DNA from: Deinococcales bacterium
GTDB taxonomy: Bacteria > Deinococcota > Deinococci > Deinococcales > JAAFIG01
Reading direction: 5' to 3'
NCBI GenBank assembly: GCA_025352125.1
Contig: JANXTZ010000034.1
Span: 1-64,000 of the forward strand
Length of the DNA stretch: 64,000 nt
Position numbers and translations under genes: made by a program. Shown piece by piece: positions 43,867-53,069 of this stretch (position 1 is its first letter; each line of letters opens with the position of its first letter). The notes beneath the pieces were generated by a model that did no database searches, had not been told where the DNA came from, and was given only the letters and a program-made list of their open reading frames with translations.

Positions 43867-46054
43867 TGCTGTTGGTAAACCCGATGCACATACCCGCGAA
43901 GTTGCGATCATTAGCTTTCTGCGTGAGAAATTGGAGGGCGCAACTGCCAATGAGGTCTATGAGATGGGCAAAGAAGCCCTAGGTGATGAGGTTTCGCGTC
44001 CTGCCTACTATAAAACTTTAGAACGCCTTGTAATTGCAGGTAAAATTGAGCAAAGAGAAGATGTAAGTGTTCGCCGATATTATCTGCCTGAACAACTACA
44101 TTCAGCTAATCGCATTACTTTAGATGATGTTTTTGAAATGGTGCCATTTGCTGACAACACTCGAATCATGGCTAAAGCCATAGAAGCACAAGAATATTTC
44201 TTTCGTCATCGTGACACAGTAATCCGTAAAGTCGGTCAATCTCTAGCAAATAAGCCCGCTATTGACGTATTTTTCCATTTTATTCTTCACCAGATTCGAC
44301 TTTTAGAAAAAGATCTTGAGTTATTTGAAGAACTCGAGAAAGACCAAGATAGATCTGGAATTGAATTTATAGAAAAGCGTATTCAAAACCAGTGTCAGCG
44401 CTTGCGAGCGATTCTTTACTACAACCTTAGTATTCCTCAAAAAGCTGTTTATGTGGCAGATTGGTTAGGCTCTCAAGGTCTTAAAGAAACTCGAACAATT
44501 GATTATGATAAATCTCGATTGCGGCACGCACTTGAGCGGCGCGTGTTTGGGGCAACCAAAGAAGAAACCTTTTTTACATTTGTGACAATTGAATCTGGTA
44601 AACATGCAATAGCAAAAAAAGAAATGGTGATTTCTGGTAGTGATGGAAGTTTTCATGCTGGAACACTAAATATCCGTACAGGTAGCCACTGGGTAGAAGA
44701 TGATTCTTACGCTGTCACATTTAATAACTCTGTTGTCTATGTTCGCTCCTCTGAAATGCTCGAGAGAAGCAGGGGTACAAAGAAATTTTTATACTCTGCT
44801 CCTTTAACTCGAGAAACAATGGATGACCCTGCGTATAAGGGGATGGTACTTGCACCATTTATGTTTCCAATGCTTACGGAATCAGAGTATGAGCACATGA
44901 CTCGAGCTGCAAGTGATGTTGTCCAAATGCGTGTGGATGACGACATTCTCAACGGAAGAGCGCGTGATGTTGCAACAGGTGAGCAAATTATTGCTCCTCG
45001 AGTTCATATTCGAGACGGTACAATTACTCCACAAGAACGTGGCTTCAATCATTACAGAATGGTTAATCCTTACGGAGAAATTGCACGTGAGGGAATCATG
45101 CGTAGTCAGTCAATTCTGGCAAGCATAAAAGGTTCAAAGAAGCCTCGCATCTATGCTGGTGCGGTAAAATCAACACAGATTCGTCTTTTCTCTCGGATTA
45201 TTAGTTGGTATATCTGTATAGGATCAAAAGAATTAGATGGACAAGCAATCGATGCGGCTTGGGATGATTCATACTCTAATTTTATTTCTGACGTTGATGC
45301 TATGACACTGGTACTTGCATCTCTTGAGGAGGCAGGGCAAAATCAGTCTTACCGACATACTCAGTCAGGCTACTGGGCTTCTTGTATTGTTTTACGTCAA
45401 TTCGCCTCTCTAACCGATTTATACGACCAAGAATTAAAACCAACAGAGTCTTGGGTAGATGTTATTAGAGAGCGCCGCCGCCGTTCGCTAGACGCTTACG
45501 AATCTAAAAAGGGACAACTCGATTGGCTCACAATGATTCCTGAAGATGATCTTGAAAACGACCCCTATGTATATATGCTCGAGAATGGAGATTACGCATC
45601 TTTCTACGTTGGACATACGGCTGGCAAACCTGCCCCGAAAATCCCACGGTATGAATTTCTTTGTTCTTTGCGAGAGCAGCTTCGAGATGAAGAACCCGAT
45701 CTTGAACCTGCCAAAACCCACATTCGCCAGACAGTTGAGGAATTGCTAACAGCCTTACTTGTATGCGGTTTTTCAACAGACAAAGATCACAACTTCATGA
45801 CAGGATTGAACCTTGCTAAAGTGGTGAATTTTGTGGTTTACCAAGCTCATGAATATGCCAAACATGTGGGTAAAAAACTTGAATCCGAATTCAAATCAAT
45901 GGTTGTAAAACGCCTTGCTGACAGGCGACATAGCAAAATCAATCCAAATGATGTGGATGTAAGACCTGCGAATCTTAGGCAGTATATTTTACGATGGATG
46001 TCAGCGACACGTGCATTAACAAACAATCACGATGTAGACAACGATGAACGTTAA
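43856..46054 (+). CDS. nurA: NurA-like nuclease with N-terminal winged helix
   Basis: A 732-residue protein, far longer than ordinary NurA (about 350-450). The start is ATG 43856 inside the end of herA (ATGCGGAGTGA), a coupled arrangement. Residues about 10-80 are a winged-helix domain (YEMGKEALGDEVSRPAYYKTL). About 100-230 is helical. The NurA fold follows, with its three hallmark sites: SGSDGSF (Asp 263), VHIRDGTITP (Asp 387) and YAGAVKST (Lys 438), and the C-terminal YQAHEYAKH. Expected to cut single- and double-stranded DNA when driven by HerA. It is convergent with the methyltransferase gene (4-bp overlap). Confidence 0.78.
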   Translation: MRSDAVGKPDAHTREVAIISFLREKLEGATANEVYEMGKEALGDEVSRPAYYKTLERLVIAGKIEQREDVSVRRYYLPEQLHSANRITLDDVFEMVPFADNTRIMAKAIEAQEYFFRHRDTVIRKVGQSLANKPAIDVFFHFILHQIRLLEKDLELFEELEKDQDRSGIEFIEKRIQNQCQRLRAILYYNLSIPQKAVYVADWLGSQGLKETRTIDYDKSRLRHALERRVFGATKEETFFTFVTIESGKHAIAKKEMVISGSDGSFHAGTLNIRTGSHWVEDDSYAVTFNNSVVYVRSSEMLERSRGTKKFLYSAPLTRETMDDPAYKGMVLAPFMFPMLTESEYEHMTRAASDVVQMRVDDDILNGRARDVATGEQIIAPRVHIRDGTITPQERGFNHYRMVNPYGEIAREGIMRSQSILASIKGSKKPRIYAGAVKSTQIRLFSRIISWYICIGSKELDGQAIDAAWDDSYSNFISDVDAMTLVLASLEEAGQNQSYRHTQSGYWASCIVLRQFASLTDLYDQELKPTESWVDVIRERRRRSLDAYESKKGQLDWLTMIPEDDLENDPYVYMLENGDYASFYVGHTAGKPAPKIPRYEFLCSLREQLRDEEPDLEPAKTHIRQTVEELLTALLVCGFSTDKDHNFMTGLNLAKVVNFVVYQAHEYAKHVGKKLESEFKSMVVKRLADRRHSKINPNDVDVRPANLRQYILRWMSATRALTNNHDVDNDER

Positions 46055-47280
46055 TCCAAATGTTCGTTAAGCTCAGTATAGATATGGCGACCAATGGCTG
46101 AAGCAAGCGGTAATGGGACTGCATTCCCAATAAGACACATTTGCTCTCCTAAATTTCCCTGAAATACGTAGTTGTCTGGGAATCCTTGAAGTCGAGCAGC
46201 TTCTCGAATTGTTAAGGTACGAGGTTGTGAATAGTGAATGAATCGCCCACTGCCAGCATTTTGAAAGTATGTTGTTAGTGTTCGAGCAAGTCCAGCACGA
46301 TGTAAACGACCATATGCTTGCGAATAATATTCTTTGGATAATCCACCATTACTGATAGATGGGATACCACCCTCTTCTATATTATTTATTAGCTTCAAGA
46401 GATTTGACTGATGTTTGCGGGCAATTGTGTTTGAAAGATATTTCGAGTTTGTTCGCAACGAGCGTTGATAATCGTTTGCAGCTCTAGTTGAATATAAACT
46501 ATATCCATCAGGTGAAACTGAGTTGGGTAAATCACTAATTGCATCACCAACAGTGACTAACGGCATTAGATTTTTAGCAATTTCAGAATCCACTTCTGCG
46601 AATTGGGCATTCACAAACTGTTGTACTACAGGGTCAGCACCAAATATAGATTCTGCTGTCTTGGCAGTAAGCTTTACCCGTTTCCTAAGATTATCAAGAT
46701 GATAATCGAAAAGCATTTGGTTCAATTTTCCGTGTGTAGGAACTGGCAATGTTGGTATCAGGTTGAGATTTCTATGATAAGCAATCAAAATGATTCGATG
46801 ACGAGTTTGGGGCGTACCATATCGTGCAGCATTCAAAATCCCATAAGTAATATTATAAAACTGAGACAGTTGTAATATCAGTGGCTCGAAGAGTTCATGA
46901 AATTGCAACTGCGGAACATTCTCAAGAACTAGAAATGGTGGCAATAGCTCGAGTACCAATCGGCTATAAGCATTTACCAATTGGTTGATTTCAGCCTTTT
47001 CGTCACGCTTTCCCGCAGGGCTGAATCCTTGACAAGGTGGACCACCAATAATACCGTGCAGAGTTTTTCGGCTGATGTCTTCTCGAACATCTTCCCCTGT
47101 TAGTGTAGCTACGTCCCGAAGCAAATAGTTTGCATCGGGCTGAAATCCCAGATAAGACTTCTGAGCAGCTTTTGACGTGTCATATAAACCTAAAGTTGAA
47201 AAACGTCCTGTGCGCTCGAGTCCTTGAGCTAACCCTCCAGCTCCAGCAAACAATTCAATAGTGTTTAATTGTTCAGGCAT
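46051..47280 (-). CDS. C5-cytosine DNA methyltransferase
   Basis: A 409-residue enzyme with all key motifs in order: I (IELFAGAGGLAQGL), IV with the catalytic Cys (GGPPCQGFSPAG), VI (VLENVPQL), VIII (RYGTPQTRHRIIL), IX (RTLTIREAARLQGFPD) and X (LIGNAVPLPLASAIG). The target-recognition region is about residues 215-330. It should methylate cytosine in a specific site and protect host DNA. SD AGGAAAAT before ATG 47280. AT-rich, with few CTCGAG copies. Confidence 0.92.
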   Translation of the reverse strand: MPEQLNTIELFAGAGGLAQGLERTGRFSTLGLYDTSKAAQKSYLGFQPDANYLLRDVATLTGEDVREDISRKTLHGIIGGPPCQGFSPAGKRDEKAEINQLVNAYSRLVLELLPPFLVLENVPQLQFHELFEPLILQLSQFYNITYGILNAARYGTPQTRHRIILIAYHRNLNLIPTLPVPTHGKLNQMLFDYHLDNLRKRVKLTAKTAESIFGADPVVQQFVNAQFAEVDSEIAKNLMPLVTVGDAISDLPNSVSPDGYSLYSTRAANDYQRSLRTNSKYLSNTIARKHQSNLLKLINNIEEGGIPSISNGGLSKEYYSQAYGRLHRAGLARTLTTYFQNAGSGRFIHYSQPRTLTIREAARLQGFPDNYVFQGNLGEQMCLIGNAVPLPLASAIGRHIYTELNEHLD

Positions 47281-47368
47281 ATTTTCCTAAATAAGTATCA
47301 CATATTAATACCGCAGGTAAACAGACTGCCTAGAATCGGACAACTTCAGAATACACCTGTTTGTACAA

Positions 47369-48112
47369 TCATTTTGTCTGAGTGATGACCCAATCAGCAA
47401 ATTCTCCTTCTCGCACCCGTAAATATCCCATCGTCGAAACTCGAGTTTCCCCCGTCCGCTCGAGCACGGTGACAATGCAGCCCTTGAAAATCCCGTCTTC
47501 AACCCGCAGAACACGCTGTAACCCTCGAGCGCCAACGAAGCGCAGTGAGCTTGTCCCCACCAATTCCGACAGTCCCCGTTTCGAGCCGAACAATTGCAAA
47601 CTCCAAGCCGTCGCGCTCTGCCCAACAACGCGGTAGACGTGCATTTCGGGTGCTTGGAAAACTCGAGGCGCTGGCATCCACGTCACCCCGTCCACCGTGC
47701 CGTTCTCGAAGCGCAGCTTGTCCCCCGTCTGGTCGTTAGCTCCTGCCACATATTGGGCGACGGTTTGGCTCAGATCGCTGGCTTGTGGTTTAGGTGGTGG
47801 TTTAACGGCTGTCGGGGCGGGTGTTGAGGGTCTTTGCTGTTGCGTTGCCTTGGGTGCTGTTAACGTCGGTTTCACTTGACCCTGAGCCACCGTGGCACTG
47901 GAGGCTCGAGCGGGTTCTGGTGGAATCGGGTTGTTCGCGGTGAAGGCTACCCCCGCGATGAACGCCACCAGTCCAGTCAATGCCATCCATCCCGCTTGCT
48001 TGCGCGTGGCAGGGTAACGCTTGAGAAGCTTCTGGTTCAACGACATCAGAAACATGCCGAGTGCGCCGAGAATCGTTACAAAACCGATGAGTCCAATAAG
48101 TGCGCCAATCAT
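47369..48112 (-). CDS. Two-helix membrane protein of the element, unknown
   Basis: A 247-residue protein starting at ATG 48112 after AAGGAGAA. Two membrane helices (about residues 2-24 and 40-62) are followed by a Pro/Thr/Ala linker and a soluble beta-rich domain (LVGTSSLRFVGARGLQ, RVSTMGYLRVREGEFADW). It is divergent from the XRE regulator and may be controlled by it. No family recognised. Possible roles are exclusion or surface functions. Confidence 0.55.
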   Translation of the reverse strand: MIGALIGLIGFVTILGALGMFLMSLNQKLLKRYPATRKQAGWMALTGLVAFIAGVAFTANNPIPPEPARASSATVAQGQVKPTLTAPKATQQQRPSTPAPTAVKPPPKPQASDLSQTVAQYVAGANDQTGDKLRFENGTVDGVTWMPAPRVFQAPEMHVYRVVGQSATAWSLQLFGSKRGLSELVGTSSLRFVGARGLQRVLRVEDGIFKGCIVTVLERTGETRVSTMGYLRVREGEFADWVITQTK

Positions 48113-48146
48113 AAATTCTCCTTGTGGGTGGTCTTGATTCCTTCTT

Positions 48147-48177
48147 ACGAGGTTATCACCTCGTACATATTTGTACG
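48147..48177. promoter_or_regulatory. Two palindromes between divergent genes
   Basis: ACGAGGT-TATC-ACCTCGT (48147-48164) and CGTACA-TATT-TGTACG (48162-48177) overlap by 3 bases. Their position between the membrane-protein gene and the XRE regulator is typical of an operator/switch region. Confidence 0.55.
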
Positions 48178-48198
48178 TCTCGCTCGGCACGATGAGAC

Positions 48199-48498
48199 GT
48201 GCCAGAATCTGATCTCGTCTTCCTCGCGGTGCTTCGGGCGCGAATCCGTCACGCCCGAAACACCCTGAAATTACGACAAGCAGACATCGCAGACTTGCTC
48301 GAGATCGACCTGCGGAGTTACCAAGAGTACGAGGCGCACACCCCACCCAAGAAGGGCTTCAACCCGTCGGTGTTGACCCTGCGAAAACTTGCCCTCCTGC
48401 TGCACACCACCGTCGCGGCGTTCACGGCTGAACCTGAACCGTCTGAACTGCAAGCCCTCGAGTCTGAGCGCCAGACCCGCCAAGTCAAACGGCGGTGA
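48199..48498 (+). CDS. XRE-family regulator
   Basis: A 99-residue protein starting at GTG. A helix-turn-helix is seen at about residues 18-70 (LRQADIADLLEIDLRSYQEYE, then FNPSVLTLRKLALLLHTT). It lies beside the integrase (convergent) and behind paired palindromes, so it probably represses the element's genes. Confidence 0.7.
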   Translation: MPESDLVFLAVLRARIRHARNTLKLRQADIADLLEIDLRSYQEYEAHTPPKKGFNPSVLTLRKLALLLHTTVAAFTAEPEPSELQALESERQTRQVKRR

Positions 48499-48533
48499 GT
48501 TGTTCAAAATCAGCCCTTGCTGTTCCATCCCTG

Positions 48534-49697
48534 TCAGTTCGGCACTCCCACAGTTCGAGGTGCGGCACTCCCCAGCAAGACGTTCAGTGGTAACGCGGCT
48601 TCCCGACGTTGCTCTTGGTAAAGGTGCGTGTACGTCTGAAGCGTGAAGCCGACATTGCTGTGTCCCAAACGGTCAGACACCAACTTGGCAGAAATCCCAT
48701 TCAAGAACAACAAACTCGCGCTCGTATGCCGCAAATCGTGAAAGCGAATGTCAGGCACATTCGAGGCTTTGATCAAACGCTTGAAGAACCCTGAGAGGTT
48801 GCTCGGATCGAGGATCGAACCAATCTCCGAGGTGAACACCATCCCCGATTCCGTCCAGACCTCGGCGGCATGGTGTCGCTCGAGGGACTGGTTTGAACGG
48901 TGTTGCTCGAGCACCGCGATGGCATCATCGTTCAGGGCGATGGTGCGACGGCTGGCATGGGTCTTGGGGGCTTGCAAGGTTGGTTTGTTGTCAATGCAGA
49001 CCAAGTTGTTCCGTATCGTCAAGGTGCGACTCGAGAAGTCGATGTCCTCCCAGCGCAAGCCCAGCAATTCACCCTTTCGCATTCCCGTGACCAGTGCCAA
49101 GAAGAAGACGGCGTACAGGCGGTGCGTTTCGGCAAAGCGCAAGAATTGCAGGGCTTGTTGTTGCGTCCAGACCTTCATCTCTTGGCGTTCCACCTTGGGC
49201 GGTTTGACATTGTCCGCAGGGTTGCGTCCCAACAACTCCCAACGCAGGGCTTGACGGAGTGCCATCTTCAAGACCCGCAATGAACCACCGACCACATGAT
49301 GGCTGTGTCCCGCCTGGGTTAGCGCCGTGACGAAGCCCTGCACGTTGAGCGCCGTCAACTTCCCGAGCGGAAGTTTCCCCAAGCGTGGCAGGATGTGAAC
49401 CCGACTGTGGTACTCGAGGCTTTTATGCGAGTTGTAGCGCACTTGTCCTTTCTTGTACTCGAGGTACTGCACAAAGTACGCGGCGAGCGTGATGGACGCG
49501 CCTTCCACCAGCACGCCCTTGCCCTGGTCGGCTTTGGCTTTCTCGAGCGCGACGCGAACTTCGGTTTGGCTTTTGCCACTGAACGACCAGCGTTTTTGCT
49601 TGCCGTTCTGGTCGTGACCCAGGGTGAGCGTGGCGACCCAACGCCCGTTTTGCTTCTTGCGGATTGATCCTTCGCCATTGCTGCGTTTCTTCATCAT
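48534..49697 (-). CDS. int: Tyrosine site-specific integrase
   Basis: A 387-residue recombinase starting at MMKKRSNGEGSIRKK after AAAGG. The N-terminal arm-binding domain (NGRWVATLTLG), a SAM-like core-binding domain (about 60-150) and a catalytic domain are present with Arg (VTGMRKGELLGLRWEDID), HxxR (FHDLRHTSASLL), LGHSN and Tyr (QTYTHLY). It most likely integrates the element into tRNA-Lys. It is in the middle of the element, not next to an att site, and has host-like CTCGAG density. Confidence 0.92.
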   Translation of the reverse strand: MMKKRSNGEGSIRKKQNGRWVATLTLGHDQNGKQKRWSFSGKSQTEVRVALEKAKADQGKGVLVEGASITLAAYFVQYLEYKKGQVRYNSHKSLEYHSRVHILPRLGKLPLGKLTALNVQGFVTALTQAGHSHHVVGGSLRVLKMALRQALRWELLGRNPADNVKPPKVERQEMKVWTQQQALQFLRFAETHRLYAVFFLALVTGMRKGELLGLRWEDIDFSSRTLTIRNNLVCIDNKPTLQAPKTHASRRTIALNDDAIAVLEQHRSNQSLERHHAAEVWTESGMVFTSEIGSILDPSNLSGFFKRLIKASNVPDIRFHDLRHTSASLLFLNGISAKLVSDRLGHSNVGFTLQTYTHLYQEQRREAALPLNVLLGSAAPRTVGVPN

Positions 49698-49842
49698 CAG
49701 ACCTTTGATTCTTTCTCGAAATGGATTGCCCTGTGCCAAAGTGCCAAAGCACCCGCACAAGCATGAGATGGTTTGAAGAGCGTTCCAGACTTCGGAACGG
49801 CTCGAGACTCACTGAGGCTGGACTTCTACCAGCCTTGAAGGT

Positions 49843-50337
49843 TCAAGGGGTGTTTAGAGGTTTGAACTCGAGGGTTGCCTGCATTTGACTCACGGCTCGA
49901 GCAAAGAGCATGGCGTACATCCAGTACACGGCATACGCCCAAGTGGTCGGTGAACGGCTTTGCAAGACCTCGAGACAGGCTTGCAGCGCTGTAGGGTGTT
50001 CGTCTGGTGGTGTTGGCAGTTGCGAGGGATGACAGACTCGAGCTTGAACTCGGTCACGCACGGGCATGAGTTGCGCGGCGCGTTCGATGAACTCGAGCCA
50101 CGGCAGGGCATCACCGCCCTGAGCATTGAGCCACAACGCGGCTTGCCCGTCAAAATCACCGTCTTGAAACGAGGCGTTCAACACGGACTTGGTGGCAAGC
50201 CCGACGGCTTTGCGGCGCTCTGGCGGGATCGCGTCCCGCACTTGACGCATGGCGGTCTGACGAAGGCTTGCCCAAGCGTCCAGATATTCAAGCCGAACTT
50301 GATCCTCGATGGCTTTGATGCGCTGTAATCGGCTCAC
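49843..50337 (-). CDS. Element protein, unknown
   Basis: A 164-residue helical protein starting at GTG 50337, which overlaps the stop of the upstream gene (GTGA). It is rich in Ala/Gln/Arg, with a Trp-rich part near the C-terminus (TTWAYAVYWMYAMLF). No domain recognised; co-translated with the next gene. Confidence 0.5.
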   Translation of the reverse strand: MSRLQRIKAIEDQVRLEYLDAWASLRQTAMRQVRDAIPPERRKAVGLATKSVLNASFQDGDFDGQAALWLNAQGGDALPWLEFIERAAQLMPVRDRVQARVCHPSQLPTPPDEHPTALQACLEVLQSRSPTTWAYAVYWMYAMLFARAVSQMQATLEFKPLNTP

Positions 50338-50597
50338 CGTTCACCGCGCAGGGCTTCGAGTGCCTCGAGCCTCGCCTCAAGCTCACCGACCTCGTAGACC
50401 CGAGCGTAGGCGGCAGCGGATTGCGTGACGGCGTGAACGGCTTTCAAACGCAATTCGGGGCTGTCTTCCTCGAGCAGGGCTTCCGCCGTCTCGAGTGCTC
50501 GCCAGAGTTTTTGAGCCACGTCTTGGAGGTTCTTGGGTTTGCTGTTGGCTTTGCGGGTAAGACGCGCTTGGAGTGGTTTGGCGTTTGGGTTGGACAC
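50334..50597 (-). CDS. Small helical element protein, unknown
   Basis: An 87-residue protein. GTG 50597 is preceded by AAGGAGG, better than the longer ATG frame. It is a long helix (LKAVHAVTQSAAAYARVYEV, ELEARLEALEALRG) with a basic N-terminus. It could be a terminase-small-like or replication accessory protein, but nothing decides this. Confidence 0.5.
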   Translation of the reverse strand: MSNPNAKPLQARLTRKANSKPKNLQDVAQKLWRALETAEALLEEDSPELRLKAVHAVTQSAAAYARVYEVGELEARLEALEALRGER

Positions 50598-50739
50598 GGT
50601 GACCCCCCTCCTTCTGAAAGAGTTTGCCTCGAAGGCCATCTCTTGGCGGCGTTTGCGTTGAAATCACCCCTAACGCCCCGAGTAAATCCGATCCGACCCT
50701 GTGGCTTTTGTGTGTGGTTCACGTCGGCTTTTGGAGATC

Positions 50740-50895
50740 AGGGGCGAGAGGGGCGAGTGAAACCTGTGTTCAGTAAGCAAAGAGTACTTTTAAGGGGGAA
50801 ATAGCTTATTTGAAGACTCTTGCGCCCCTGACAGGATAAATGTGTGTGCTTAACAGGCTTTTTGTCAGGGGCGGATGCTGGCTCGAAACGCCCCT
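50740..50895. promoter_or_regulatory. AGGGGCG iterons, candidate element replication origin
   Basis: AGGGGCG occurs at 50740, 50749 and 50867 forward and as its complement at 50823 and 50889. The first two are tandem 9-bp AGGGGCGAG units. CGCCCCTGACA (50823-50833) and TGTCAGGGGCG (50863-50873) form perfect arms. An AT-rich stretch (about 50765-50820) lies between. Directly downstream of the primase/helicase gene, this suits a P4-type origin; a terminator is the alternative. Confidence 0.5.
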
Positions 50896-53069
50896 CACGC
50901 TTGGTAGCGGATGGAAAGCCCACGAATCAAACGATGACCATTGGATTTGACCCGCTCAAACCCTCGAGACTCGATTTCTTGGCTGAATTTGCGTTGTGCC
51001 AATTCGCGTTCACCATTCACGCTGCACCACATCCGATAGGTGTTGTACAGATCGCTTGGATTCACTCGAGCCTCCTTGTCTTGGACACAGGCATCCTCAA
51101 TAAATGCGGCAATCACGTCCATCTCTGTGCGGTAACTCGAGGTGGCTTGAGACACAGAACTCGGCACGATCAATCCATGCGCTTGCCAATCCAAGCACCC
51201 ACGAACCGCCCAAGCGAGAATTCCAGGCAACTCTTGAAGAAGCTTTTCTTTGAGCTTCTGGTCACGGTCTGCTACAGGGATGGTCACTGTGAACGGCACA
51301 AGCCTGATGCGTCGCCAAATGCCCTCATCGGTGTTGCGAATGGTTGGCTTGTGGTTGGTGGCAACGATCACTTTGAAGGTGGGCTTGAACTCGAAGAATT
51401 CCTTGTGAAGAAAACGGGCAGTCACCGTATCCCCACCCGTCAACTGCTTTACGACCACCTCAGACAGCCTTTGACCGCTTTCGGTTTCAGTCGCCGCCAC
51501 AAACCGAGCACCCGCCAGCCTCGCCACATCATTGCGTGGGCTTTCACCACTCCGCACCGCAAAGGTTGTGAAATCGGCTTGACGGGCGTAATCCCCCATC
51601 ATGGCGTTAATCACTTCAATGAAAGTGCTCTTGCCGTTCGCACCCGTACCGTAGAGCATGAACAAACACTGTTCTCGAGTTTCACCCGTCAGGGCATACC
51701 CCACCATTTGACGAATAAACCGTAACAGATCAGGCTTGTAGCGCATGATCTTATCGAGGAACGCGTCCCAGGTTGGACAGCTTGCGGAAGGGTCAAAGTG
51801 AACATCGGCAAGCTTGGTGATTTGATTGGCGCGTGAATGCGGCTCGAGTTTGCCCGTTCTCAAGTTGATTGTGCCGTTCCGAACGTTGAACAACCAATCG
51901 TCACGGTCAAAATCTTTGGCGCTGGCGACAACATCGGCTTCGTATCTGGCACGGTTTAGCAAGGCACGCATTCGTGAATCGCCTTCAGAATTTCGTGCCC
52001 AAGCCAAGAGCTTTTTGGCAATCTCAGCCTTGGATTTTCGAGCTTCACCTTCGGCTTCGTTCGATGCCATCTCAGCAAGCGCTGCTGCATCTTGGTAGAT
52101 TCGACGAACCGTAATTTTGGCAAACCGTTGGACTGTGCCCGTGCTGTCATTCACCCAACGAATCCCATCCCAAACAAACCAGCCAAGCTCGGTCACGTAA
52201 TACACATCATGCCCGTGATGATCCACAAACCGTTCGGCATTGCCGATGTCCGTCATTGCAAACCACTGAGCCGATGGTGTGTAACTGCTCACGCTTTGAG
52301 CGATTCTTCGCACTTCAGCGTCTTCAAGGGGCGGAACGCACTGATTGCGGTTGATGACAAGCAGGGCATTCTCGAGTGTCGTGCAGTTCAAATCGCGTCG
52401 CCACAACGTTCCCGCAATCGAAGTCAGGCTCGCATTTCTCGAGCCTTCAATGATCCGTTCCTCTGTTTGAGGTGTTTTGGGTTTGCTGGATTGCTTTGTC
52501 TTCAGTGCCTCCAACAACCAATTTGGCACGTCCGCTAAGGCTTGCTGCTCGAGGTTCAAACCTTCAAGCCAGGTGTAGACACCACCGGAGATGTGAACAC
52601 TTGGGGCTGCCACGACGTAACCACCTTCGGCTTTCAAATCGATGCCTTCAAGCAAACCGTTGCCGCCTTGCAACCCCATTGGAACACGGAAAAAGTAGTG
52701 CGAACCATTGCCGCCAGTCTGTGCTTGGGGCGTGGTTGGGAGTTGACCAAATTCTTCAATTAAAGCGGCAAGGGTAGCATCGCCTTGATGGCGCGGGTCA
52801 ATGTCCAACACCGCCAAACCGTTGCCCGTACAAAGCCCAATGTTGGAGTCGGGCTGTTGTTGCCACCAAGCTTGGATGATCTCGGAATCAATCGTGGCAT
52901 CCTTGAATCCTCGAGATGTCCGAGGGTGCTTCCCTGCCGCCTTACAGTTGGGTTTAGAACAAGAGCAATGTCCGTTAAGCACGGTATGAAGCGGAAAGAC
53001 GGGAAAGCCCCGTGCCGCGTACCACAGGGCAGCCTCGAGCATCGAAGCTGGGAAAGTATTACCGCTCAA
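50895..53069 (-). CDS. Bifunctional primase-polymerase/SF3 helicase (P4-alpha/D5-like)
   Basis: A protein of about 724 residues. A Prim-Pol domain comes first (LEAALWYAARGFPVFPL, AVLDIDPRHQGD with metal-binding Asp, GGNGSHYFFRVP), then a PriCT-like part (SIAGTLWRRDLNCTTLENAL), a D5-N region (DWLFNVRNGTINLRTG) and an SF3 helicase with Walker A MLYGTGANGKSTFIEV and ATNHKPTIRNTDEGIWRR. It would prime and unwind the excised element. The start is TTG 53069 or ATG 53042; both are close to the end of the upstream HTH gene. Confidence 0.88.
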   Translation of the reverse strand: MSGNTFPASMLEAALWYAARGFPVFPLHTVLNGHCSCSKPNCKAAGKHPRTSRGFKDATIDSEIIQAWWQQQPDSNIGLCTGNGLAVLDIDPRHQGDATLAALIEEFGQLPTTPQAQTGGNGSHYFFRVPMGLQGGNGLLEGIDLKAEGGYVVAAPSVHISGGVYTWLEGLNLEQQALADVPNWLLEALKTKQSSKPKTPQTEERIIEGSRNASLTSIAGTLWRRDLNCTTLENALLVINRNQCVPPLEDAEVRRIAQSVSSYTPSAQWFAMTDIGNAERFVDHHGHDVYYVTELGWFVWDGIRWVNDSTGTVQRFAKITVRRIYQDAAALAEMASNEAEGEARKSKAEIAKKLLAWARNSEGDSRMRALLNRARYEADVVASAKDFDRDDWLFNVRNGTINLRTGKLEPHSRANQITKLADVHFDPSASCPTWDAFLDKIMRYKPDLLRFIRQMVGYALTGETREQCLFMLYGTGANGKSTFIEVINAMMGDYARQADFTTFAVRSGESPRNDVARLAGARFVAATETESGQRLSEVVVKQLTGGDTVTARFLHKEFFEFKPTFKVIVATNHKPTIRNTDEGIWRRIRLVPFTVTIPVADRDQKLKEKLLQELPGILAWAVRGCLDWQAHGLIVPSSVSQATSSYRTEMDVIAAFIEDACVQDKEARVNPSDLYNTYRMWCSVNGERELAQRKFSQEIESRGFERVKSNGHRLIRGLSIRYQA

